The notes under the pieces are model-generated. The model did no database searches. It saw nothing but the letters and a program-made list of their open reading frames with translations, and had not been told where the DNA came from. Of a DNA stretch of 64,000 bases, positions 36,958 through 46,766 are shown in pieces (within the stretch, counting starts at the first letter, position 1; each line of letters opens with the position of its first letter). This DNA comes from Bursaphelenchus xylophilus (Eukaryota > Nematoda > Chromadorea > Rhabditida > Aphelenchoididae), in the NCBI GenBank assembly GCA_904066235.2, contig CAJFCV020000001.1:1798001-1862000 (forward strand), given 5' to 3'. The position numbers and the translations under genes were made by a program.

Positions 36958-37163
36958 TTTGGGTAAATCTTTGGACTCCTCACTGCTAAAGCCTCTCGCA
37001 TCCTCCAGTTGAAGAGTTGCTCCACTATCTCCACGCGGAGTCCGGATGTTGTTCCGTCTGATCTTGCCCAGGCCATGAACAATGTTTCCGAAGACACCAA
37101 GACCATCATCAAATACACCTCTTCCAAGGAAGATGGATTGCTTTCACACATTACTGATCCCTA
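36958..37163 (+). pseudogene. Exon-like fragment carried in the palindrome
   Basis: Preceded by a U-rich acceptor (TTTTTTTTAG), this frame includes SPDVVPSDLAQAMNNVSEDT and ends at a TAA near 37163. An in-frame TAA shortly after the acceptor breaks it. The inverted arm has the same segment (minus strand, about 37385-37600) with differences. An upstream piece (near 36837-36930) also has exon-like edges. It looks like captured host sequence; the source gene is not recognised. Confidence 0.4.
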
Positions 37164-38211
37164 ACGGCCCTCTTTAGGGCCACATTTCTTTGATCTGCCT
37201 TGAGCGTGAATAAAGAATTTGTCTTGTTAGTGGATTGTAGAAGATAATCCTGGCAAATACGACTAAAAAAGCAACAACTGGTCAAGAATCCTTCATTATA
37301 AGCTCCAAACCATCTAAAATACGACAAATTGAAATAAAAATATTTATACCTAAAACATCAAAAACAGGTTAAAAAATTAGTGTAATATGTGGCCCTAAAG
37401 AGGGCCGTTTGGGATCAGCAACATGTGAAGGGGGGCTAGGAGACCAATCCATTTTCGTCGGCAGAGGAGTACTTGGTGATGGCTTGGTGTCTTCGGGAAC
37501 ATTCTTCATGGCCTGGGCAAGATCAGACGGAACAACATCCGGACTCCGCTTGGAGATAGCGGAGCAACTCTTCAACTGGAGGATGCGAGAGGCTTTAGCA
37601 GTGGGGAGTCCAAAGATTTACCCAAAAATCTAAAAAAAAAATAATTCAATAATGATCTAAAACAACATACCGATCGGTTCAAAAAAACATCGATGTTCAT
37701 GACCTTGGAGTGACTCCGGTGTCGGGATGGACGATTTTGCGCTTATTCCTGAAATTACAACCATAAAACTAAAATTCTCCATAGCCAACCCTGATTTGCA
37801 TCAAAATCATGTAACATTGCGAAAAATATCGAAAAATTGGACAAATAAGAACAATTATTGCATTTTCAAGCTAAACTAGGTGTAAAAACAGACTTACCTT
37901 TGTAAAAATTCCATTCGAACAACAGTTTTACATTGGAATACCCAAAAATATTTTTATTTTTACTGACACGCCCACCGGTTGCGGGTCCCGCAACGAAAAA
38001 TTTCTTTGCTGGGAGAAAGCCAATTTTGGCTTAGCGGAAGTGCGTACTTTAAAGTCCTATATGAACCCCTTTTCACTTAATTTTTCACAGGTTTACAATT
38101 TTTATTTTGGCTTAAAATGGTGTTTATTCAGTTTCTAAGATGTAATAAATCAGTCTTGGCCCAAAAATTTATTTTTCCGAACTTCAACTTCAAAAAAAGT
38201 TGATTCGGCCC

Positions 38212-38289
38212 AAAAGGGAAATCGAACCCGTGCGGCGTCCTCCCTCTTGATTCCCGGACTACGGCACTAACCACTCGGCCACACTGCTC
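38212..38289 (-). pseudogene. tRNA-like sequence (Ser type) in palindrome right arm
   Basis: Minus-strand A box TGGCCGAGTGGTTAGTGCC, a possible variable arm, and B box GGTTCGATTTCC. Acceptor pairing is poor. Only the right arm has it. It shares GGGAATC with the tRNA-like sequence at 25196-25269. Confidence 0.55.
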
Positions 38290-38540
38290 TCTTCCGAAGG
38301 AAGAGACCGTCTGCGCTTTTTATCGTTTCGAATGCCTGCGCCTTTTGTAGGGAAATTAGCCGGTTTTTGGGCATTTTCACCCATAAAAACCTAAAATGGG
38401 CAGCTAAGATTTATATATCCTTGATCAGCACATTTTTTCTGATTTTTTGAGATATGTCTCGTCAAAAAGTAGGAGCCCCCATAAAAGTACTTTCCTTGTT
38501 AAATATATTTTTTGAGAGTGAGAAAGTAAAATAAAAGGGA

Positions 38541-39679
38541 TTACGAGTGGTTACTAAAATAATAAAACTTTCGACAGTTTTTGTCTAAATAATCGGAATC
38601 ATGATCATATTTTCCATACCAAATTCCACACGTTTTTCTGGACTCGGAAGGTAACTCATTGGCTTGAATCTTTACGCGCCAACTCATCGTAGGTTCAAGT
38701 GTTGCACAGGACCACTTGCCAACGCAATATGAAGCCGGGTAAACAGCGTAACATATTTTGAATTTACTATTGTTGACAATCAAATACTCGGATGAAATCC
38801 CATTGGTTGTACGATCACCCACGGGTGTGATGGAGACATTTAAAATGGCCTCTAAAAGCAGAAAGTAACGTTAATTTCATGACTTTCGTACCTTTTGGTT
38901 CCAAATCTTCAAAGTCATTCAACTTGTAATACAGGATTTCGTTGCATTTCACGAACAAGAGTGGTAATTCCAGTTTATCGGCCACTCGCAAGCTCTCACG
39001 GGCTCCTTCTTTTGTCAATTGATCAATCATTTCCAGCTCGCACTGATCCTAAAGACCAAGAAATTAATGTAAAACAAAAATACCATGGCAATATGAGAAA
39101 CCAGCCAACGATCAGAATTTTCGACCATTGACCCAAAAAAAAATTTTTATCCCATCTCCAGGTCACAGCGAGGCTACTAAACGAAAAAAACCAATCGTTT
39201 TACGCAATACTCACTTTGAGTTCATTTATTTCGTAACGATGTGCGAGATGAACAACTTTCCTCGCCAATGTGTTTCCTTTCACCTTTTTGTGCATGTAAA
39301 TATATCTGAGCATCGCCCTCACGGATTCTGCGTCATCCTGCAGCTCCAAGACGCCTTCATTCGCCTCCTTCATATCAGAATTGAACATTCTCTCGAAGAC
39401 CTCGGACTTCAGAGCCAACTGATGTTTTGTTACCTAAATTTGGGAATAAGGCAACGAGAAAAACGGCTTACATGGAACGTCTTGGGTCCTGTTTTGATTT
39501 GAAAGTCGCTGAACCTGGGATTATTGAATAAACGATCCTCCTTCTCCGTGTGCTTGTTCACCCTCGCTGCAAGACAAGATTATGAATAAAAAGATTAATT
39601 TGTGATGGTAACACTTACCTCTCAAAGCGTTTACATGGTTCTTTACTTCCCGTTTACGCGAACAGCAATTGTTCGACAT
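38541..39679 (-). CDS. BTB protein B with C-terminal MSP-like domain
   Basis: Five exons, 39679-39619, 39566-39472, 39433-39215, 39048-38892 and 38851-38541, join in frame for 280 residues. It starts MSNNCCSRKRE. The BTB region spans about residues 27-125 (FNNPRFSDFQIK, KHQLALKSEVFERMF, LAHRYEINELK). Exon 4 begins DQCELEMIDQL, a BACK-like helical part. The last ~100 residues (LNVSITP, YLIVNNSKFKICYAV, VKIQANELP) resemble the MSP immunoglobulin-like beta-sandwich by pattern, not by confirmed match. It is the best preserved minus-strand member and lies next to a GT31 gene copied with it. A perfect palindrome sits 76 bp before the start. A cullin-3 adaptor role is inferred. Confidence 0.88.
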
Positions 39680-39754
39680 TCTGACAGAAACGATCGTACG
39701 AGATCAATTTGCCGAAAAAATCGCTCAACTTTTAGGGAAAATTCGCAGAGCAAC

Positions 39755-39776
39755 AGTTGACTCAATTGAGTCAACT
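39755..39776. promoter_or_regulatory. Palindromic upstream motif of BTB gene B
   Basis: A perfect 22-bp palindrome with core GTTGACTCAATTGAGTCAAC, 76 bp before the start codon. The identical palindrome precedes pseudogene C, and looser TTGAC/GTCAA pairs precede other cluster genes. Probably a dimeric transcription-factor site; this is inference. Confidence 0.6.
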
Positions 39777-39941
39777 CTCTTTCTCCACTCAACGAAAGGT
39801 CAATAAACTGCTTTTGCAACCTCCTAGAAAGTTTGCAAGATCGCCAATAGAGGGAAACAGCGGGAATATTCAATTTAACCTCAAATTCCAACATAGTCTC
39901 ACACCAATTTCTTGATATCAACAAATTACATTACACCGCAG

Positions 39942-42108
39942 TTATAAAGTTTTATTTCCTTTACAAGTTCTATTTTTAATCGCAAAAAATTCTTTTTGCA
40001 TATCTGCGCGATTACAATGCTTGGAAATGTAGTACGGGAGGCCATCATTTGAACATCCGTTTCCTGGATTGTCAATCCCATGAAATCCATAGAGCCCAAC
40101 ACCGGCTTCAACTCTCACGATACCGGTGTAAAAGGCGTCATCAACGGGCTCGAACCTCACTTTCTCCTGGGTTTTTATCAGTTTGGCGACAGTTTCATTT
40201 GTTGTAATCACAGCGGGTCCAGAGCAGTATCGAACAAAGTTTTTATCAAGTTGTTCGTAGGAGACAAACCCGAAAAAAAAAATTTTTTTAATGGTCTAAA
40301 AGCTTTTCTATCCTAACTTCTACATTTAGCAACCTTTCATGTTGTGAAAAATTCAAATTTTAGAAATTCCGCCATTCTTGGCATTCTGTTTCAAGTGGTG
40401 TAAACGAGTCAAAACTCCATAAAATTGTGGGGAAGAACGACAAAACATACTCAACTAGAATCTATGTTCCATAGAACGACCTCATACTCCAAACTAGACA
40501 GCAAAACTTATATTATTCATCATGTATAATATAATATATTATATTCTTCAAAACGGCGGTAGGTCATCCTTACACGCCCAAACTGCGAATTGAATAGAAA
40601 TTCCAGCTAGTTTATGATCTCTTCCAGTGCTTCGGAGTTAAGAAAAATCTTATTTTTAAATTCCCGCCATTTTTTGGCATTCCGTTGCAAGGTATAATAA
40701 TCTGCCGAAATCAGGCAAAAACACAAAATAATGAAAAAATACAGCTAGAAGAGTGTAAATTAACCATTAAACTAACTATAATCCCATTTTGACAACTATA
40801 TTTATCTTATCTATCATGGCTAACATACCATTTATATTACTCACGAATGTAATGCTCTACTGGGCGCTGAATCAGTCGAAAGTGCGTTGCACACAAAATA
40901 CTCGGTCGTGTTTTTAATTATCCCTCCAAAATCGCGGTCCAGCCATTGGAAAGTGCGCTTCAAATAAATCGCGGTATCATCGTCGATTTTGATGAAAGTC
41001 TTGGCTTGCGGGCAGTGTTTCATGTGCCATTCGTGCATTGCATGCCATTTGATGTAGTTCTTGCCGTACACTTCTTCGTAATTGACAAAAATAATGTCGT
41101 CATGCGCTTTCATCTCGTCGATCAAATTTTGTTGATATTTTCGGTTCGCCGGGTATCTGCCCACAACATAACGATGAATAACATTGTGGTTGGAGGGGAG
41201 ATTTGCCTGGAAATGCGTTAAAAATAAGGGCAAATAAGGGCCAAACGCACGGTGCAGGGATCTTTTTTGCGTTGCACGGTGCGGAACTGTTTTAGTTGGT
41301 TTAAACAAACTTCAATTATTATAAAAAAAAACTCTCAAATGGTTGATAAGACATGTCAGACCCAAATTATGCAATATTAACCCAAAAAAATACTGTAGAA
41401 TTAAGTTGAGACAAAAATCATCTTATCCATCATGGATAATATAAATTTTCTGTCCAAAACAAACTCCAAAACTTACAATTTTTTTCTTATAGTTAGAAAC
41501 AGACAAAACAGGTCTCACTCTACCTAACAGTGGCAATTGCAGCCTATTCCCTTGATAAATCATCAATTTATACGGAAAAAAACAAAATGTCACAAGTTTT
41601 GGACGAAAAGTCACAAATTTTGAACGAAATGTCACAAATTTTGAACGAAATGTCACAAATCCTTGCCTTGTCGAATAACAACTTTCTCATCAATTTCCGA
41701 CGTTCCGTGTCGTCCGTAGTCAACATAGTCATGATATAAACGACCGCATCCACTCCATCGCAAACATTCTCCTTGCTCGGCCTGGTCATCTGATATTCCA
41801 CTTGATGATCTTTCAATTTCAACAGCCCGCTTTCCATTAGATTAGCCAGAAATGGATCCAATGGTCGTTCATACCGGAAGACGGACGACCATGCTCGCTC
41901 TAGAGCAAAAGGCCACAGTTCATGCTGCGTTATGCTGAGAGGAATTGAGGAAGAAGTCCAGGGAACCGAAATATAGACCACAAGTAGAATGATGCCTGAA
42001 AAAATGCTAATTAAAGCGACTAGTGATGTATGCTTCAATGTAAAGAGAAAAGTTTTGCATTTTCCACCTACCGATCAAAGGAATCAGCAAAATTTTGTTC
42101 GGATACAT
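39942..42108 (-). pseudogene. GT31 glycosyltransferase copy 1, decaying
   Basis: Same gene as the intact copy at 43914-46098. Exons 42108-42072 and 41995-41667 are preserved, as is the catalytic exon starting 41206 (KIDDDTAIYL). Two lesions follow. A ~40-bp deletion removes the exon-3 donor and the VDSKW codons; a GTGAGT nearby would keep the phase. The acceptor of the last exon has changed from CAGG to CGGG, so the exon at about 40280-39942 has no usable AG at its edge. The protein-level sequence otherwise stays close to copy 2, so the damage is recent. Confidence 0.75.
41585..41665. repeat. 21-bp tandem repeat at an intron start
   Basis: About three and a half copies of GTCACAAATTTTGAACGAAA (plus one base) directly downstream of the GC-type donor of GT31 copy 1. 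Copy 2 has one unit fewer (about 45597-45650). In frame the unit would encode a seven-residue repeat, but the domain alignment favours intron. Confidence 0.6.
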
Positions 42109-42174
42109 TTCAACGACCGGAAAAATGAAGAAAATAAAGAAAGAATTCCAATTCCAATGCGTCACACGACATTC

Positions 42175-42300
42175 TGTACTTTTGGGGCACAACCGATCTC
42201 CGCAACTTTTTCAATTTTTTTCGGAATGCGCTTGCTTTATCTCTCAACATCCCGCTAGCCGTTTGAGCTAGAAGGCTGAAATTTGGTACACGGAATATTC
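42175..42300. repeat. Dispersed repeat R4
   Basis: Inverted match of 11910-12050. It begins where the two duplicated GT31 units stop matching (about 42168), so it marks a rearrangement or insertion edge. Confidence 0.65.
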
Positions 42301-42730
42301 TTGCCAAAACGGCTCAGACACATTCACAATCGAGAGTTCGATTGCCGGACTTTCAACGAGGAAAACTCGAAGAAATCCGTTTGCTCAGAGGCAAAACGCT
42401 TGAGCGATCAATCCACGAACCGAAGACGAGTGTTCGACGGCGTGGCCGCCAAATAGGTGCTCTTCCGGTATCACAGATCACCGAAAGCACCTCACAAATA
42501 CCCAACGGTCCTCTTGACCCTTTTCCAATCAATCCCCAGCCAAGTATTCAACAATACTTTATCCTCAAAAATACCACAAACACCAAACTACAGAATACAA
42601 CCGACACGTGAGTTCTCTCCCGCCAAACTGACTTCCTTCCAACGATCTCTTCCACGTATTTGGGGATTCGGAAGCATTGTTTTCGTTGCGGGACCAATGG
42701 CAGCTGTCGTTGTTGCTTCCTGGGTCTGTC
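42300..42730. other. Unmatched segment with fragmentary frames
   Basis: Lies between the duplicated units. A plus frame 42342-42611 ends at a good donor (ACACGTGAGT), and an overlapping frame has a membrane-like stretch (SIVFVAGPMAAVVVASWVC). No family is recognised; possibly a fragment of a mobile element or captured gene. Confidence 0.25.
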
Positions 42731-42750
42731 CGTTTTCACGACTTTCGTAC

Positions 42751-43288
42751 CTTTGGGTTCCAAATCTTCAAAGTCCTTGAACTTGTAATCAGAAAAAAAA
42801 CCAGCCGTATTACGCAATACTCACCTTGAGTTCATTGATTTCGTAACGACGTGCGAGATGAATAACCTTTCTTGCCAATTTGTTTCCTTTCACTTTTTTA
42901 GACATGTAGATATACCGTAGCATCGCTTTCACGGCTTCTGCATCATCCTGCAGCTCCAAGACGCCCTCAATCGTTTCCTTCATATCAGAATTGAACATTC
43001 TCTCGAAGACCTCGGACTCGAGAGCCAACTGATGTTTTGTTACCTAAATTTGGGAATAAAGCAACGAGAAAAACGGCTTACATGGAACGTCTTGGGTCCT
43101 GCTTTGATTGGAAGTCGCTGAACCTGGGATTATTGAACAAACGATCCTCCTTCTCCGGGTTCTTGTTCACCTTCTCTGCAAATCAAGATTATGAATAAAA
43201 AGACTAATTTCTTGTGGTAAAACTCACCTCTCAAAGCCTTTATTTGGTCCTCAACTTCTAGTTTACGTGAACAACAATTGTTCGACAT
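42751..43288 (-). pseudogene. BTB pseudogene C
   Basis: Copy of BTB gene B. Exon 1 (43288-43228) starts MSNNCCSRKLE and exon 3 (43043-42825) is an intact 219-nt BTB exon. Exon 2 (43175-43082) is 94 instead of 95 nt: one base is missing, which shifts the frame after SDFQ. Only the last ~40 bases of exon 4 remain (42790-42751) and the MSP-like exon is absent. It has the same upstream palindrome as gene B, and hAT-like element H2 lies just beyond that. Confidence 0.85.
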
Positions 43289-43361
43289 TCTGACAGCAGA
43301 AATGAGATAAATTTGTCGAAAAAATTGCCAAACTTTCCGATTTTAATTTTCGCAGAGCAAC

Positions 43362-43383
43362 AGTTGACTCAATTGAGTCAACT
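43362..43383. promoter_or_regulatory. Palindromic upstream motif of pseudogene C
   Basis: Identical to the 22-bp palindrome of gene B and at the same distance (74 bp) from the start codon. The H2 element begins 31 bp further upstream. Confidence 0.55.
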
Positions 43384-43413
43384 CTTTCTCCACTCAATGA
43401 AAGATCAATAAAC

Positions 43414-43790
43414 CAGGGGTGGTCAGCGGGCCGGGCTGGCCCGGGCCGGCCCAAACGGGCCGGCCGGCCTCAAAAATGGAAATTGACAAACGGGCCGGGC
43501 CCGTCACGGGCCGGGCCGGGCCGCGGGCCTGGGGTTTTTTCCGGCCCGGCCCGTCTAAAATACAATGCCAAACCGTTGGCATTCATTGTTTTCGCGCCGG
43601 GAAAATTAATTGATGTTGTTATAGTTGCTGTTTCTCAAATTATAAAACGTTTACAAGTCTATAGTTCAATTATAGAACCACAAAACGGCCGGGCCGGGCC
43701 TGGAAAAAGACTAGACGGGCCGGGCCGGTAATTAGACGGGCCGGGCCGCGGGCCGAAAATCGGAAAAATAGGGTCCGCTGACCACCCCTG
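43414..43790. mobile_element. hAT-like GC-rich element H2
   Basis: 377 bp, same ends and GGGCC arrays as H1, flanked by a perfect 8-bp duplication CAATAAAC (43406-43413 and 43791-43798). The paralogous site near gene B has a single uninterrupted CAATAAAC, so the empty site is known and the insertion came after the duplication. Part of the AT-rich core is deleted. Confidence 0.92.
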
Positions 43791-43913
43791 CAATAAACTG
43801 CTGCTGTAGCCTCCAGGAAAGTTTGCAAGATCTCCAGTAGCGGAATTCAACCTCAAATTCCAACAAATTCTCACACCAATTTTTTGAAATCAACAAATTA
43901 CATTACACCTCAG

Positions 43914-46098
43914 CTATAAACTTTTATTTCCTTTACAAGTTCTATTTTTAATCGCAAAAAAGTCTTTTTGCATATCTGCGCGATTACAATGCTTGGAAAT
44001 GTAGAACGGGAGGCCATCATTTGAACATCCGTTTCCTGGATTGTCAATCCCATGAAATCCATAGAGCCCAACACCGGCTTCTTCTCTCACGATACCGGTG
44101 TAAAAGGCGTCATCAACGGGCTCGAACCTCACTTTCTCCTGGGTTTTTATCAGTTTGGCGACAGTTTCATTCGTTGTAATCACAGCGGGTCCAGAGCAGT
44201 ATCGAACAAAGTTTTTATCAAGTTGTTCGTAGGAGACAAACCTGAAAAAAAATTTTTTTTAATGGTCTAAAAGCTTTTTCTATCCTAATTTCTACATTTA
44301 GCAACCTTTCATGTTGTGAAAAATTCAAATTTTAGAAATTCTGCAATTCTTGGCATTGTGTTGCAAGTGGTTTAAACGAGTCAAAACTCCATAAAATTGT
44401 GGGGAATAACAACAAAACATACTCAACTAGAATCTATGTTCTATAGAACGACCTCATACTCCAAACTAGACAGCAAAACTTATATTATTCATCATGTATA
44501 ATATAATATACTATATTCTTCAAAACGGCGGTAGGTCATCCTTACACGCCCAAACTGCGAATTGAATAGAAATTCCAGCTAGTTTATGATCTCTTCCAGT
44601 GCTTCGGAGTGAAGAAAAATCTTATTTTTAAATTCCCGCCATTTTTTGGCATTCCGTTGCAAGGTATAATAATCTGCCGAAATCAGGCAAAAACACAAAA
44701 TAATGATAAAATACAGCTAGAAGAGTGTAAATTAACCATTAAACTAACTATAATCCCATTTTGATAACTATATTTATCTTATCTATCATGGCTAACATAA
44801 CATTTACATTACTCACGAATGTAATGCCAAGACAAACAAAATAAACCTACCATTTGCTGTCGACATCTCTAATGGGCGGTGAATCAGTCGAAAATGCGTT
44901 GCACACAAAATACTCGGTCGTGTTTTTAATTATCCCTCCAAAATCGCGGTCCAGCCATTGGAAAGTGCGCTTCAAATAAATCGCGGTATCATCGTCGATT
45001 TTGATGAAAGTCTTGGCTTGCGGGCAGTGTTTCATGTGCCATTCGTGCATTGCATGCCATTTGATGTAGTTCTTGCCGTACACTTCTTCGTAATTGACAA
45101 AAATAATGTCGTCATGCGCTTTCATCTCGTCGATCAAATTTTGTTGATATGTTCGGTTCGCCGGGTATCTGCCCACAACATAACGATGAATAACATTGTG
45201 GTTGGAGGGGAGATTTGCCTGGAAATGCGTTAAAAATAAGGGCAAATAAGGGCCAAACGCACGGTGCAGGGATCTTTTTTGCGTTGCACGGTGCGGAACT
45301 GTTTTAGTTGGTTGAAACAAACTTCAATTATTATAAAAAAAATTCTCAAATGGTTGATAAGACATGTCAGACCCAAATTATGCAATATTGACCCAAAAAA
45401 AATACTGTAGAATTAAGTTGAGACAAAAATCATCTTATCCATCATGGATAATATAAATTTTCTGTCCAAAACAAACTCCAAAACTTACAATTTTTTTCTT
45501 ATAGTTAGAAACAGACAAAACAGGTCTCACTCTACCTAACAGTGGCAATTACAGCCTATTCCCTTGATAAATCATCAATTTATACGGAAAAAACAAAATG
45601 TCACAAATTTTGGACGAAATGTCACAAATTTTGAACGAAATGTCACAAATCCTTGCCTTGTCGAATAACAACTTTCTCATCACTTTCCGACGTTCCGTGT
45701 CGTCCGTAGTCAACATAGTCATGATATAAACGACCGCATCCACTCCATCGCAAACATTCTCCTTGCTCGGCCTGGTCATCTGATATTCCACTTGATGATC
45801 TTTCAATTTCAACAGCCCGCTTTCCATTAGATTAGCCAGAAATGGATCCAATGGTCGTTCATACCGGAAGACGGACGACCATGCTCGCTCTAGAGCAAAA
45901 GGCCACAGTTCATGCTGCGTTATGCTGAGAGGAATTGAGGAAGAAGTCCAGGGAACCGAAATATAGACCACAAGTAGAATGATGCCTGAAAAAATGCTAA
46001 TTAAAGCGACTAGTGATGTATGCTTCAATGTAAAGAGAAAAGTTTTGCATTTTCCACCTACCGATCAAAGGAATCAGCAAAATTTTGTTCGGATACAT
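43914..46098 (-). CDS. GT31-family glycosyltransferase (copy 2, intact)
   Basis: Four exons, 46098-46062, 45985-45657, 45218-44851 and 44241-43914, join in frame for 353 residues. Residues 1-25 form a type II membrane anchor (MYPNKILLIPLIG then IILLVVYISVPW), as in Golgi glycosyltransferases. Hallmarks of the beta-1,3-galactosyltransferase-type family follow: the DIIFVNYEEVYGKNYIKWHA block, the metal-binding DDD (residues 197-199, KIDDDTAIYL), KWFVSYEQLDKNFV, YCSGPAVI and the EPVDDAFYTGIV motif. Donor and sugar specificity cannot be told. The second intron starts with GC instead of GT (ACAAG then GCAAGG), also in copy 1. It lies in a tandem duplication with BTB genes B and C. Confidence 0.88.
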
Positions 46099-46226
46099 TT
46101 CAACGACCGGAAAAATGAAGAAAATAAAGAAAGAATTCCAATTCCAATGCGTCAGTCATTATGTGAAGTCAGACTACCTTCATTTCAGGCTGTAACGGAA
46201 GTTTACACGTTGCAACGCGTTGTTTC

Positions 46227-46653
46227 CAGGGGTGGTCAGTGGGCCGGGCCGGCCCGTGACGGGCCGGCCGGGCTCAAAAATGGAAAATTACAAACGGGCC
46301 GGGCCCGTCTAAATTACAATGCCAAACCGTTGGCATTCATTGCTTTCGCGCCGGGAAAATTAATTGATGTTGTTATAGTTGCTTTTTCTCAAGTTCTAAA
46401 ACGTTTACAAGTCTATAGTTCCATTATAAAACCACAAAACTATCACATTGATCCTTTACTAGCTATATCAACGCCTTTTTTGCCTAAGTTTAGATCCCAA
46501 GCTTGGGCGCAGTTCGCAGAACCCTCTATAAACGGGCCTGCACGGGCCGGGCCGGGCCTGGAAAAAGACTAGACGGGCCGGGCCGGGCCGGTAATTAGAC
46601 GGGCCGGGCCGCGGGCCGAAAATCGGAAAAATAGGGTCCGCTGACCACCCCTG
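46227..46653. mobile_element. hAT-like GC-rich element H3
   Basis: 427 bp, same ends and interior as H1 and H2, flanked by a perfect 8-bp duplication GTTGTTTC (46219-46226 and 46654-46661). It lies 113 bp before the start codon of BTB gene E and just outside its TTGAC motif. Confidence 0.92.
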
Positions 46654-46766
46654 GTTGTTTCTGGAGTAGGAAAAGACTTGACCCATTGCGTTAAGTGTTT
46701 CTTTTGACGTAATTCTGCGAACGATCTCGGTAAAATCGCGGAATTGCGCAATCCTCTCGATGAAAC

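Larger units (their letters stand above)
36389..38500. mobile_element. Large palindromic element (~2.1 kb)
   Basis: The ends ACAAGGAAAGTACTTTTATG are inverted copies. Inner arms 36535-37160 and 37385-38055 are long, highly similar inverted repeats around a ~220-bp spacer. The right arm has an extra ~335 bp (38056-38390) holding a tRNA-like sequence. Each arm contains a protein-like segment with splice-type boundaries. No transposase is recognised. Confidence 0.85.

Noticed and set aside
40946..41221. 91-codon plus-strand frame within the GT31 gene (also at 44958-45233)
   Set aside because: Exact antisense of the conserved GT31 catalytic exon; a shadow frame.
41568..42038. GT31 start at the ATG at 42038
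   Set aside because: That frame reads through an acceptor (TTTTTTCAG at 41996). An upstream exon at 42108-42072 supplies a better start and a complete membrane anchor in phase, in both copies.
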